A DNA stretch of 8,418 nt. Source: Planctomycetales bacterium (GTDB lineage Bacteria > 4484-113 > JAFGCY01). Shown here in pieces: positions 1 through 5,952 of the stretch. The stretch is taken from contig JAHEFU010000119.1 in the NCBI GenBank assembly GCA_024645305.1, forward strand, positions 1 to 8,418. Direction: 5' to 3'. A program made the position numbers and the translations under genes. The notes under the pieces were generated by a model that made no database searches, was not told the DNA's origin, and saw only the letters and a list, made by a program, of their open reading frames with translations. Position 1 is the first letter of the stretch, and each line of letters opens with the position of its first letter.

Positions 1-203
1 AGAGTGACAATGCCGGTACCGACATCGATGTGAGCACCCTTACATGGGATGCCGGCTTCCCCTTCATGATCACCAGTGGCTGGAGCACCCCGGGCTTAGC
101 GACCTTCGATCCGAACTTCACGAACACCAATGTGTTTGCCCAGGATGCCGGACTGAACAACAGTAACGACGTCTGGGTCTATGCCGACGCCCTGCCTGAC
201 TAA
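1..203 (+). CDS. 3' end of an unrecognised, probably extracellular protein (partial)
   Basis: An open frame enters from the left edge (first full codon at 3-5) and ends at TAA 201-203, giving the last 66 residues. The tail is rich in Asp, Asn, Thr, Gly and aromatics (for example TWDAGFPFMITSGW and NNSNDVWVYADALPD) and has almost no Lys or Arg. That composition is typical of secreted or surface-exposed beta-rich domains. I see no LPxTG motif, PEP-CTERM signal or C-terminal membrane segment, and the protein simply ends in Leu-Pro-Asp. I do not recognise the family. A strong intrinsic terminator 68 bp after the stop supports this being a real + strand gene end. Function unknown; an extracellular location is inferred from composition only. 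Confidence 0.7.
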   Translation, partial: SDNAGTDIDVSTLTWDAGFPFMITSGWSTPGLATFDPNFTNTNVFAQDAGLNNSNDVWVYADALPD

Positions 204-270
204 GGCAGTCCAGACCTGCGCAGGATCCGGTCCACCGGATGCTGCAGGAAGGGTTCAATCAGAACCTCGA

Positions 271-298
271 GCCCCCCGCCACGGCGGGGGGCTTTTTT
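271..298 (+). terminator. Rho-independent terminator of the left-edge gene
   Basis: A perfect GC-only inverted repeat (arms GCCCCCCGCC at 271-280 and GGCGGGGGGC at 283-292) is followed at once by six T (293-298). In practice this gives a 9-bp stem with a CACG loop. The opposite strand has no T run on its downstream side, so it should terminate only + strand transcripts. Upstream of it, 225-240 forms another short perfect hairpin (ATCCGGT / ACCGGAT), without a T tract. Confidence 0.93.
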
Positions 299-300
299 GT

Positions 301-435
301 GCCTGGAGGCCAAAGCTTGCTTTGGCAAGTGATTCGTTTCGGAGGTCAAAGCTTGCTTTGGCAACTGTTGGTTGCATATGTGGACAATGTGGAAGCAAGC
401 ACATCCATTGTGGAAGCAAGCTTCCACCTCCCCTA
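301..435. repeat. Left REP cluster (three hairpins, 3' of the transposase)
   Basis: Two + strand units at 305-326 and 341-362 each consist of GGAG followed by an 18-nt hairpin: GCCAAAGCTTGCTTTGGC (perfect) and GTCAAAGCTTGCTTTGGC (one G-T pair). A unit on the - strand at 410-431 has the same layout, GGAG then GTGGAAGCTTGCTTCCAC, also with 8-bp arms around TT. The opposing orientation makes the block BIME-like. One 21-bp half-unit (389-409) lies between the two orientations. The block ends with CCCCTA, whose last three bases are the transposase stop codon on the - strand. It may also act as a transcript 3'-end stabiliser for the transposase mRNA (inference). Confidence 0.9.
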
Positions 436-1023
436 CTTGTACAAGTCCTCCAGTTTCTCAAATGAGAAACTTCGGCTGCTGCTGAATTCCCAGTCATCCG
501 GCATATCCACCAGGCCTGCATTGACCGGGTTGTCATGAATGTACTCGACAGTACTTTGGAGGTGTCGCAGATCACGGATCTGCCGATCAAAATACCCATG
601 CTGCCAGAGCTGTCCCGTCCGGTTGAGGTGTTGATTGATTGATATTGCGCTTAGCGATTTGATTCGCTGGACGATTTTTCCAAGTTTCCAGCCAGGAGTC
701 TGCCTGATTACCAGGTGGATATGATTTGGCATCACAACCCAGGCTATTGCGCTGTGCGTATCTTCAGCCGGATTGAGCACAGGAGCCAGAGCTATGCTTG
801 CCACGGCATGATTCTGCAACAGGCATTTTCCGGTACAGCGGTCCAGTCTGGAATCCATACTGAGAAAGTATGCATCGCCGTCAATGAATCCCTGCTTGTT
901 TCTATGGATTTGATTCTTCGGGGCAGCATCTGCGAGGAGATATGTAATGAATTGCAGAGCCCCACCGATATCCAGATGAGGCAGATTCCCGTGCTTGTAG
1001 AAGCCCAGATGATCTTCAGTCAT
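433..1023 (-). CDS. REP-associated tyrosine transposase (RAYT, IS200-like Y1/HUH)
   Basis: This 196-aa protein is a single-strand-specific HUH endonuclease of the Y1_Tnp/RAYT family, thought to cleave and move REP hairpins. Visible motifs in order are: an N-terminal GFYKHGNLPHLDIGGALQFITYLLADAAP (residues 7-35; seen as LPH and ITYLLAD), typical of the subgroup starting with a LPHFD-type segment; the metal-binding HUH motif in VVMPNHIHLVIR (His101, Ile102, His103); the catalytic tyrosine region QHGYFDRQIRD (probable nucleophile Tyr144); then YIHDNPVNAGLV and WEFSSSR. Length and motif order are complete with no frameshift, so the gene may be active. The start is the ATG at 1023; an in-frame stop lies about 30 bp upstream and no clear Shine-Dalgarno is seen. 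The GC content is lower than in the neighbours. It is preceded (5') and followed (3') by the REP clusters it probably acts on. Family assignment is confident; activity is inferred. Confidence 0.93.
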   Translation of the reverse strand: MTEDHLGFYKHGNLPHLDIGGALQFITYLLADAAPKNQIHRNKQGFIDGDAYFLSMDSRLDRCTGKCLLQNHAVASIALAPVLNPAEDTHSAIAWVVMPNHIHLVIRQTPGWKLGKIVQRIKSLSAISINQHLNRTGQLWQHGYFDRQIRDLRHLQSTVEYIHDNPVNAGLVDMPDDWEFSSSRSFSFEKLEDLYK

Positions 1024-1060
1024 ATCATCAGCATATGAATTGCGTAGGAAATGTCAAGCG

Positions 1061-1217
1061 GCCGGGAGGTCAAAGCTTGCTTTGGCAAATGATTCGTTTC
1101 GGAGGTCAAAGCTTGCTTTGGCAACTGTCGGCTGCATATGAGGACATTGTGGAAGCAAGCACATCCATTGTGGAAGCAAGCACATCCATTGTGGAAGCAA
1201 GCTTCCACCCCCCCCTA
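1061..1217. repeat. Right REP cluster (three hairpins plus 21-bp repeats, 5' of the transposase)
   Basis: This is a near copy of the left cluster. The + strand units at 1065-1086 and 1101-1122 are GGAG plus GTCAAAGCTTGCTTTGGC. The - strand unit at 1191-1212 has the GTGGAAGCTTGCTTCCAC hairpin, but its foot is GGGG instead of GGAG. Between the two orientations are two tandem 21-bp half-units (1149-1190), where the left cluster has one. Other differences from the left copy are a few point substitutions. The block begins about 40 bp upstream of the transposase start, so it probably contains or borders that gene's promoter. Its last three bases are the stop codon of the CLC gene on the - strand. 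Confidence 0.9.
1149..1208 (+). repeat. Tandem 21-bp repeat ending in a full REP hairpin
   Basis: Two contiguous identical 21-bp units (1149-1169 and 1170-1190) each start with GTGGAAGCAAGC and end with ACATCCATT. The third start, at 1191, continues instead into the second hairpin arm (CTTCCAC, ending at 1208). Each unit is thus a half-hairpin plus a 9-nt spacer. The left cluster has only one such unit (389-409), pointing to expansion or contraction by slippage or recombination. Confidence 0.88.
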
Positions 1218-3041
1218 GCCGTCCTCCTGCTCCAGTTCCTCGCGACGGATCTGCAGGGCCAGCTTGTAGGCCCCAATGATGTCGGAACGCGTGATGATTC
1301 CATATGGTCTGCCGTCGCGGTCCAGCACGGGAATGCGCCCGATGTGGTTGTCCTCCAGCATGGCAATCGCCGTATGGCAGTTGTCATTGTGCTTGAGGTA
1401 CAGCAGATTGTGGCTGCAGATGTCATACACGCTGGCGTCGTCCCCGTAGTCCCGGTGGCTTGCCAGGTCGCTTGTGGTCACCATCCCGCACAGGGCACCG
1501 TCCACGTCCACCACAGGGAAGCCGTGGTGCTGGCTGTCCTCGAAGATCCCGCGCACCTCGCGCAGCGGGGTGTCCTTCGTGATCGTCTCCACCCCGCGGT
1601 GCATGGCCCGGGTGACATCAATGGCCTCCAGGATGTTGAGGTCCTTGCCGCGGCCGAACTGCACTCCCAGGCGCGACAGCTTGTGCGTGAAGACACCCTT
1701 CTTGCGGATGGAGTAGAACATAACCTGGCTGAGCGTGCCGGCAATCAGCATCGGCAGGATCAGGGTGTAGTTCCCACTCATCTCAAAGACCATCAGCACG
1801 ACGGACAGCGGTGCCTGGGCGATGCTGCCGAAGATCGTGGCCATACCCACCAGGGCGAACACCCCCGGCTGAGAGCTGCCCAGTCCCGGGATATGGGTCG
1901 CCAGGATGCCGAAGACGGTGCCGACCGTGGCCCCCATGAACAGTGAAGGAGCAAACTTGCCTCCCGCCGCTCCACTGCCCAAGGTCACGGAGGTGGCAAA
2001 GATCTTGAACAGGCACAAGAGCAGCAGGTAGGGTACCGGGCCGGTCCAGTCCAGTGTACTGAGCAGTTGGGTCGGGGGCAGGGGATCGCCGTTGACCAGG
2101 GATTCGATAGTGCTGTGGCCCGTGCCGAGGATCTCCGGGAAGAACACGGCGACCAGGGAAACCAGCAGGCCGCCGACCATGGGCTTGAGTTGCGGCAGGA
2201 TCCGCCAGTTGTTGAAGCGGCCCTCCAGCCAGTGCAGGCTCTGGGCGAAGCCCACCGCCACCAGGCCGCAGATCAGTCCAAGCACGATGAAGCCCCACAT
2301 TTCCTGCAGGGGCACCTTTCCGTAGCGCTCAAGTTCGTATATCCGCCGCTCGCCCATCAGGCCGAGCATCGTGACGTTGGCGCTGACGCTGGCCAGTACG
2401 ATTGCAGCCACGGCCTTCTTGGAGAAGTCACCGAGGATCAATTCCAGGGCGAAGAAGAAGCCTGCGATGGGAGCATTGAACACGGCGCTGATGCCCGCAG
2501 CGGCGCCGCTGGCGAGTAACACCCTTGTCCGGGCCGCGCTGAGGTGCAGCAGACGGGAAACATTTGACCCGATTGTTGAACCGGCTGCCACGATTGGCCC
2601 CTCGGCACCGACGGACAACCCGCTGGCAATGCTGATGGTACTGCCGATGAATTCCACGGCATTCTTGCGCAGGCTCAGGCGGCCGCCGCGACGGGCCACG
2701 CTTTCGATGACGGAGCTGACGCCGCGGAAACGGCGGTGGCGGTTCCAGAGCCGGAACATGATGCCCACGATCAGTCCGCCGATGGGCGGGAAGGCCAGTA
2801 CCAGCCAGGGATGCTGCTGGATCAGCGTCCACTGTGCCTGCTCCCCCTCGCCGCGGATGAAGCCATTTGCAAAGGACAGGACCCAGGTGAAGCAGTACAC
2901 CAGCAGGCCGACGAGGATGCCCGTGGCCACTGCCAGCAGGTTCAGGTAGAAGTTATCCGAGAGGCGGATGTTGCGATTCTTCAACAGGCCGCCGAGCTGC
3001 CTGAAGAACTCAAACCTGCTGAAATAGCCAGACAGTTCCAC
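1215..3041 (-). CDS. CLC-family chloride channel/transporter with two CBS domains
   Basis: This 608-aa integral membrane protein belongs to the voltage-gated chloride channel family. The membrane domain spans about residues 30-455. Signature elements are GAEGP (145-149, extracellular gate Glu147), ASGAAAGISAVFNAPIAG (from 177), GSGAAGGKFAPSL (355-367, pore Phe363) and NYTLILPML (424-432). Two cytoplasmic CBS domains follow (about 475-530 and 538-595), which in this family bind adenine nucleotides and tune gating. By alignment from memory with E. coli ClcA, the central-serine motif GSGIP is replaced by FRGVS (105-109), the inner proton-path Glu203 position is Leu201 (after Glu200), and the pore Tyr445 position is Phe451. 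It may therefore be a channel or a differently coupled carrier; this is inference. The start is GTG 3041, because a TAA lies in frame 7 nt upstream; no Shine-Dalgarno is seen, so a later start is possible. It is divergent from wecA, and its stop codon abuts the REP cluster. Confidence 0.95.
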   Translation of the reverse strand: MELSGYFSRFEFFRQLGGLLKNRNIRLSDNFYLNLLAVATGILVGLLVYCFTWVLSFANGFIRGEGEQAQWTLIQQHPWLVLAFPPIGGLIVGIMFRLWNRHRRFRGVSSVIESVARRGGRLSLRKNAVEFIGSTISIASGLSVGAEGPIVAAGSTIGSNVSRLLHLSAARTRVLLASGAAAGISAVFNAPIAGFFFALELILGDFSKKAVAAIVLASVSANVTMLGLMGERRIYELERYGKVPLQEMWGFIVLGLICGLVAVGFAQSLHWLEGRFNNWRILPQLKPMVGGLLVSLVAVFFPEILGTGHSTIESLVNGDPLPPTQLLSTLDWTGPVPYLLLLCLFKIFATSVTLGSGAAGGKFAPSLFMGATVGTVFGILATHIPGLGSSQPGVFALVGMATIFGSIAQAPLSVVLMVFEMSGNYTLILPMLIAGTLSQVMFYSIRKKGVFTHKLSRLGVQFGRGKDLNILEAIDVTRAMHRGVETITKDTPLREVRGIFEDSQHHGFPVVDVDGALCGMVTTSDLASHRDYGDDASVYDICSHNLLYLKHNDNCHTAIAMLEDNHIGRIPVLDRDGRPYGIITRSDIIGAYKLALQIRREELEQEDG

Positions 3042-3042
3042 A

Positions 3043-3060
3043 GCGGGTTATTGTAACCGC
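3043..3060. promoter_or_regulatory. Imperfect dyad in the 42-bp divergent gap between the CLC gene and wecA
   Basis: GGTTA (3046-3050) and TAACC (3054-3058) form a perfect 5-bp dyad around TTG. The arms extend to GCGG and CCGC with one bulged G. It is the only symmetric element in the short space between two divergent start codons, so it could be an operator shared by both genes or could overlap their promoters. No convincing -35/-10 pair with proper spacing is seen, and promoters may extend into the coding regions. Confidence 0.25.
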
Positions 3061-3083
3061 CGCAGGTGTTAGGATTACTGCGC

Positions 3084-4136
3084 ATGCCCACAGCGGTGTT
3101 TGCCGGTCTGCTCATCGTCCCGATGGTACTCAGCGTCCTGATCACTCCCCTGGTCGTGCGCCTGTGCCGCAGTTACAGCCTGCTGGACATGCCCGGGGAG
3201 CGCAAGGTCCATCGCACCGGCATCCCGCGGCTGGGTGGCGTTGCCATCTTCACCGCCATCTCCGTGGGGATGACCCTCACCACAGTCGGTGTCTGGAGTG
3301 AGCTGATTCAGCTTTCCGCAGACCAGGCCAGGCTGATCCCCCTGATATATGCCGGCCTGTGTGGATTCTTCTTCATCGGATTCTTCGACGACCTCAGGAG
3401 TATCCCGGCGCTGTGGCGCCTGCTGATGCAGCTTGGAGTGGCCTCCTTCGTGGTGATCGCAGGCGGAGAGGTGGGACTGCGCATTGGCTCCGCCTTCGGC
3501 AGTCTGATCTTCCCGGACTGGCTGTCGATCCTCGTCAGTGTGATCTGGATTGTGGGCGTTGTGAATACCTTCAACTGGATTGATGGACTGGACGGGCTGT
3601 CCGGCGGGATCGGGCTGATCTGTACACTGGCTTTCATGCTGATTGCAATGTTCAGGCCGGCCCTGCCCAATGCCGTGCTCAGCCTGGCACTGTGCCTCGT
3701 GCTGGCCGGGGCGATCATCGGCTTTATGCCCTGGAACTTCCACCCGGCCAGGATATTCATCGGTGACGGCGGAGCCTTCTCACTGGGCTACATGCTGGCG
3801 GTGATCAGCCTCATCGGCCTGTACAAGCAGGCCGCCCTGATCAGCTTCGTACTGCCTGTGCTGATCCTCGTGCTGCCCATCGGAGATACGCTCTACGCCA
3901 TTGGCCGCCGCCTGCTGGCCCGCCGGCCGATCACCCAGGCGGACAACAAGCATATCCACCACCGCCTGCTGGCCCGGCTGTCCCGGGATTACCGCAGCCG
4001 GATGTCCGAGAAGGACTACGGCTTCCTGCGCGAGGAATTGCTCAAGAGCCGCGCGCACCGCAATACGGTCCTTTCCCTGTATGCCTTTGCCGCCGTGTTT
4101 GCATCAATCGCCGTGTTCATGGGGATCCGAACATGA
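3084..4136 (+). CDS. wecA: Undecaprenyl-phosphate GlcNAc-1-phosphate transferase (WecA/TagO, MraY family)
   Basis: This is a polytopic inner-membrane enzyme that transfers a sugar-1-phosphate, most likely GlcNAc-1-P from UDP-GlcNAc, to undecaprenyl phosphate; this is the first lipid-linked step of O-antigen, ECA-like or teichoic-type glycan synthesis. Numbered from ATG 3084 (350 aa), the hallmarks are: RKVHRTGIPRLGG (40-52), the Mg-binding FFDDLRS (100-106), NTFNWIDGLDGLSGG (161-175, Asn164 and Asp167), IFIGDGGAFSLG (224-235), and the WecA-type HIHHRLL (290-296), which separates it from MraY proper. About ten hydrophobic segments are visible. ATG 3084 was chosen because AGGA (3071-3074) lies 9 nt upstream; an in-frame GTG at 3066 would add six residues. 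It overlaps wecB by 4 bp (ATGA), indicating translational coupling. The exact sugar substrate is inferred from the WecB neighbour. Confidence 0.93.
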   Translation: MPTAVFAGLLIVPMVLSVLITPLVVRLCRSYSLLDMPGERKVHRTGIPRLGGVAIFTAISVGMTLTTVGVWSELIQLSADQARLIPLIYAGLCGFFFIGFFDDLRSIPALWRLLMQLGVASFVVIAGGEVGLRIGSAFGSLIFPDWLSILVSVIWIVGVVNTFNWIDGLDGLSGGIGLICTLAFMLIAMFRPALPNAVLSLALCLVLAGAIIGFMPWNFHPARIFIGDGGAFSLGYMLAVISLIGLYKQAALISFVLPVLILVLPIGDTLYAIGRRLLARRPITQADNKHIHHRLLARLSRDYRSRMSEKDYGFLREELLKSRAHRNTVLSLYAFAAVFASIAVFMGIRT

Positions 4137-5260
4137 AAAACCCGTTAGTGCTGACAATCCTCGGTACCCGCCCGGAAGCCATCAAGATGGCCCCGCTTGT
4201 CCGCCTGCTGATTGACGACCCGCAGATTGACCACGAACTGATCGTCACGGCGCAGCACCGCGGGCTGCTGGACGACGTGCTGGCCCTGTTTGACCTGACA
4301 CCGGCCGTGGACCTCGACCTGATGCAGGAGGGCCAGAGCCTGGACCACATCACCTCCGGCGTGCTAGGCGGCGTAGGTGCCGCACTGGACAGTCTGCAGC
4401 CCGACCTGGTGCTTGTGCATGGTGACACCACGACAAGCTTCGCCGCCGCCCTGGCCGCTTTCCACAGGCAGATTCCCGTCGGGCATGTGGAGTCCGGGCT
4501 GCGCACCTCGAGCATCGGCGAGCCCTTTCCCGAGGAATTCAACCGGCGCGCCACGGACCTGCTGGCCCGCCACTATTACTGCCCGACTGAGCTTGCTGCT
4601 GCCAACCTGGCGGATCGCTCCTTTTACGGGGGAGAAGTGTTCGTGACAGGCAATACCGCACTGGACAGCGTGCGCATGATTGCCAGGGACGACTATGTCT
4701 TTCCTGAGGAACTGCAGGACTTCACCAGGCATGTCGGCCCCAGGTTGCTCATCACCAGCCACCGCCGTGAGAACTGGGGCAGCAACATGGACAGCATCTG
4801 CAGAGGCATCAAGGGCATACTCGCGGACCATCCGCAGGCCATGGCCTGCTTCTGCTGGCATCCCAACCCGCAGCTGCGCAACCAGATCCGCAGCCAGCTG
4901 GGCGGGCACGGGCGTGTGCTGCTGACGGATCCGCCACGCTACGATGCCTTTGTCAACCTGCTGCGGGTCAGCGACCTGATCCTGACCGACAGCGGGGGGA
5001 TCCAGGAGGAAATCACAATGCTCGGGCGCTTCGCACTGGTGCTGCGCCGGGAGACGGAAAGGCCGGAAGCTGAAGCGGCGGGTTTCACGCGGATCGTCGG
5101 GACAGACAGCCATGACATCCGTCTGGCGGCCAGGGAGGAGTTGCCCCGCCTGTTGCGCGGGGAGCATCCCACTGGCCCGAGCCCCTTCGGCGATGGTCAC
5201 AGTTCTGAGCGGATTCTTACCGCCATCCGCGGCCTGCTGCTGGAAGCTCCCGTCGGATGA
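4133..5260 (+). CDS. wecB: UDP-N-acetylglucosamine 2-epimerase, non-hydrolysing (WecB/MnaA)
   Basis: This 375-aa cytoplasmic GT-B-fold enzyme interconverts UDP-GlcNAc and UDP-ManNAc. Visible family motifs are GTRPEAIKMAPL (11-22), TAQHR (39-43), LVHGDTTTSFAAALA (94-108, Asp98), GHVESGLRT (117-125, Glu120), PEEFNRR (133-139), TGNTALD (172-178), SHRRENWG (209-216, His210), WHPNP (242-246), LTDSGGIQEE (284-293), ETERPEA (307-313) and a C-terminal SPFGDG (350-355). The positions match the catalytic Asp, Glu, Glu and His known in E. coli WecB. The loop after IQEE reads ITMLGRFALVLRRETERPE, whereas the family usually has APSLGKPVLVxRDTTERPE; the ERPE core is kept. Length is normal. The start codon lies inside the end of wecA (4-bp overlap), so the two are surely one operon. 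No WecC or ManNAc transferase gene is visible in the window. Confidence 0.95.
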   Translation: MKNPLVLTILGTRPEAIKMAPLVRLLIDDPQIDHELIVTAQHRGLLDDVLALFDLTPAVDLDLMQEGQSLDHITSGVLGGVGAALDSLQPDLVLVHGDTTTSFAAALAAFHRQIPVGHVESGLRTSSIGEPFPEEFNRRATDLLARHYYCPTELAAANLADRSFYGGEVFVTGNTALDSVRMIARDDYVFPEELQDFTRHVGPRLLITSHRRENWGSNMDSICRGIKGILADHPQAMACFCWHPNPQLRNQIRSQLGGHGRVLLTDPPRYDAFVNLLRVSDLILTDSGGIQEEITMLGRFALVLRRETERPEAEAAGFTRIVGTDSHDIRLAAREELPRLLRGEHPTGPSPFGDGHSSERILTAIRGLLLEAPVG

Positions 5261-5295
5261 TTGCCAGTGGCCGGGGGGCGTGGTAAGCTTCACAT

Positions 5296-5952
5296 ATGTC
5301 GGACTCCTCCCTTGAAATCCGCAACCTGTTACAACAGGATCGCTTGATAGTTCTAGAGCTCCTCGACTCAAGCAACAGGCTGGTCAACGAGCTTGATACC
5401 ACGCATCACTGGATCACCCAGACGCTGGAGAACTACAAGATGCTTGCCAACATCGGGGCCAACCTCAGCTCCATGCTGGCGGAATGCTCTGAGCACTGGG
5501 GCGAGGGCAAGAAGGTCTTCCAGCGCGAAGCGGCGATGAAGCTGTTTCGCACGGCCGTCGGCCTGTACCGGGCCCTGCCGCCGATCAACGCCAAGTACTC
5601 CGAGCAGCTTTCCAAGCGCCGCCGCCAGCGCATCATGGGCGGGGAGCTGGTCGACGTCGAGGGACTGGACCCGGTGATGATCGCGAATCTCAAGGCGAAT
5701 GTCGCAAACCAGTACCGCGAGCTGCATGAACTCTACAGCACCATGGAAATCAGCATCAGACAGATCCCCGAGGGGCTGGTGCCGGTGCTGAGGCAGCCTG
5801 AGACGGAGCCCAACGGACATAAGGAAGACAGCCAGATCCCCGGCGTGCAGATTGGCGACAAGGTGGCCTCCGGGCCAGAGACTCAGCCGCCCGCAGCCTT
5901 CTCGGATGCCTCGCCGGCGGAGCCGGACTCCACCGCTGATTCGCCGTTCTGA
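5296..5952 (+). CDS. Orphan helical protein downstream of wecAB, function unknown
   Basis: This 218-aa protein is not recognised. Residues 1-165 look like a continuous alpha-helical, partly coiled-coil domain: a heptad-like N-terminus (RNLLQQDRLIVLELL, from 9), a middle with Leu/Met/Ala-rich helices, a basic patch KRRRQR (107-112), then a second helix pair around YRELHELYSTMEISIRQ. Residues 166-218 are Pro/Ser/Asp/Glu-rich and probably disordered. There is no signal peptide or membrane segment, so it is probably cytoplasmic. ATG 5296 is 35 bp after the wecB stop on the same strand, with no terminator between and only a weak ribosome binding site (GGTAAG, 5282-5287), so cotranscription with wecAB is likely. 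Its last 23 codons overlap the convergent gene at 5883-6443. A role in glycan synthesis would be guesswork. Confidence 0.75.
   Translation: MSDSSLEIRNLLQQDRLIVLELLDSSNRLVNELDTTHHWITQTLENYKMLANIGANLSSMLAECSEHWGEGKKVFQREAAMKLFRTAVGLYRALPPINAKYSEQLSKRRRQRIMGGELVDVEGLDPVMIANLKANVANQYRELHELYSTMEISIRQIPEGLVPVLRQPETEPNGHKEDSQIPGVQIGDKVASGPETQPPAAFSDASPAEPDSTADSPF

Larger units (their letters stand above)
301..1217 (-). mobile_element. REP/RAYT cassette: transposase gene between two REP clusters
   Basis: A REP-associated tyrosine transposase gene (433-1023, - strand) is bracketed by two near-identical, directly repeated blocks, 301-435 and 1061-1217. Each block carries two GGAG-type hairpins on the + strand and one opposing hairpin on the - strand. 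Known RAYT genes are typically flanked by their own REP or BIME elements, which the enzyme recognises by a GTAG/GGAG tetranucleotide at the hairpin foot; this matches what is seen here. The transposase region is about 51% GC (counted over 481-780), compared with about 65% in wecB, consistent with acquisition. I see no classical terminal inverted repeats or target-site duplication, as expected for this class. The true outer limits of the mobilised unit are unknown. Confidence 0.8.

Noticed and set aside
301..435. CRISPR-like array of short repeats
   Set aside because: Repeats differ in orientation and spacing, spacers are themselves repeated between clusters, no cas gene is present, and the hairpins fit REP elements beside a RAYT.
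1020..1208. A 62-codon - strand frame across the right REP cluster with repeated Cys/His-rich heptapeptides (FHNGCAC)
   Set aside because: The peptide periodicity is only the 21-bp DNA repeat being a multiple of three. There is no ribosome binding site at proper spacing, and the matching frame over the left cluster reads on into unrelated sequence.
1035..1946. Long + strand frame (303 codons) antisense to the CLC gene
   Set aside because: Composition is His/Gln/Val-rich without any motif. It starts inside the REP repeat and lies opposite a clearly recognised CLC and CBS coding sequence; GC-rich DNA gives such shadow frames.
3066..3083. Upstream GTG start for wecA (six extra residues)
   Set aside because: Its only purine-rich sequence directly touches the GTG, whereas ATG 3084 has AGGA 9 nt upstream. 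It remains possible but less likely.
4364..5371. 335-codon - strand frame antisense to wecB
   Set aside because: No recognisable domain, while the + strand carries every WecB catalytic motif over the same DNA.
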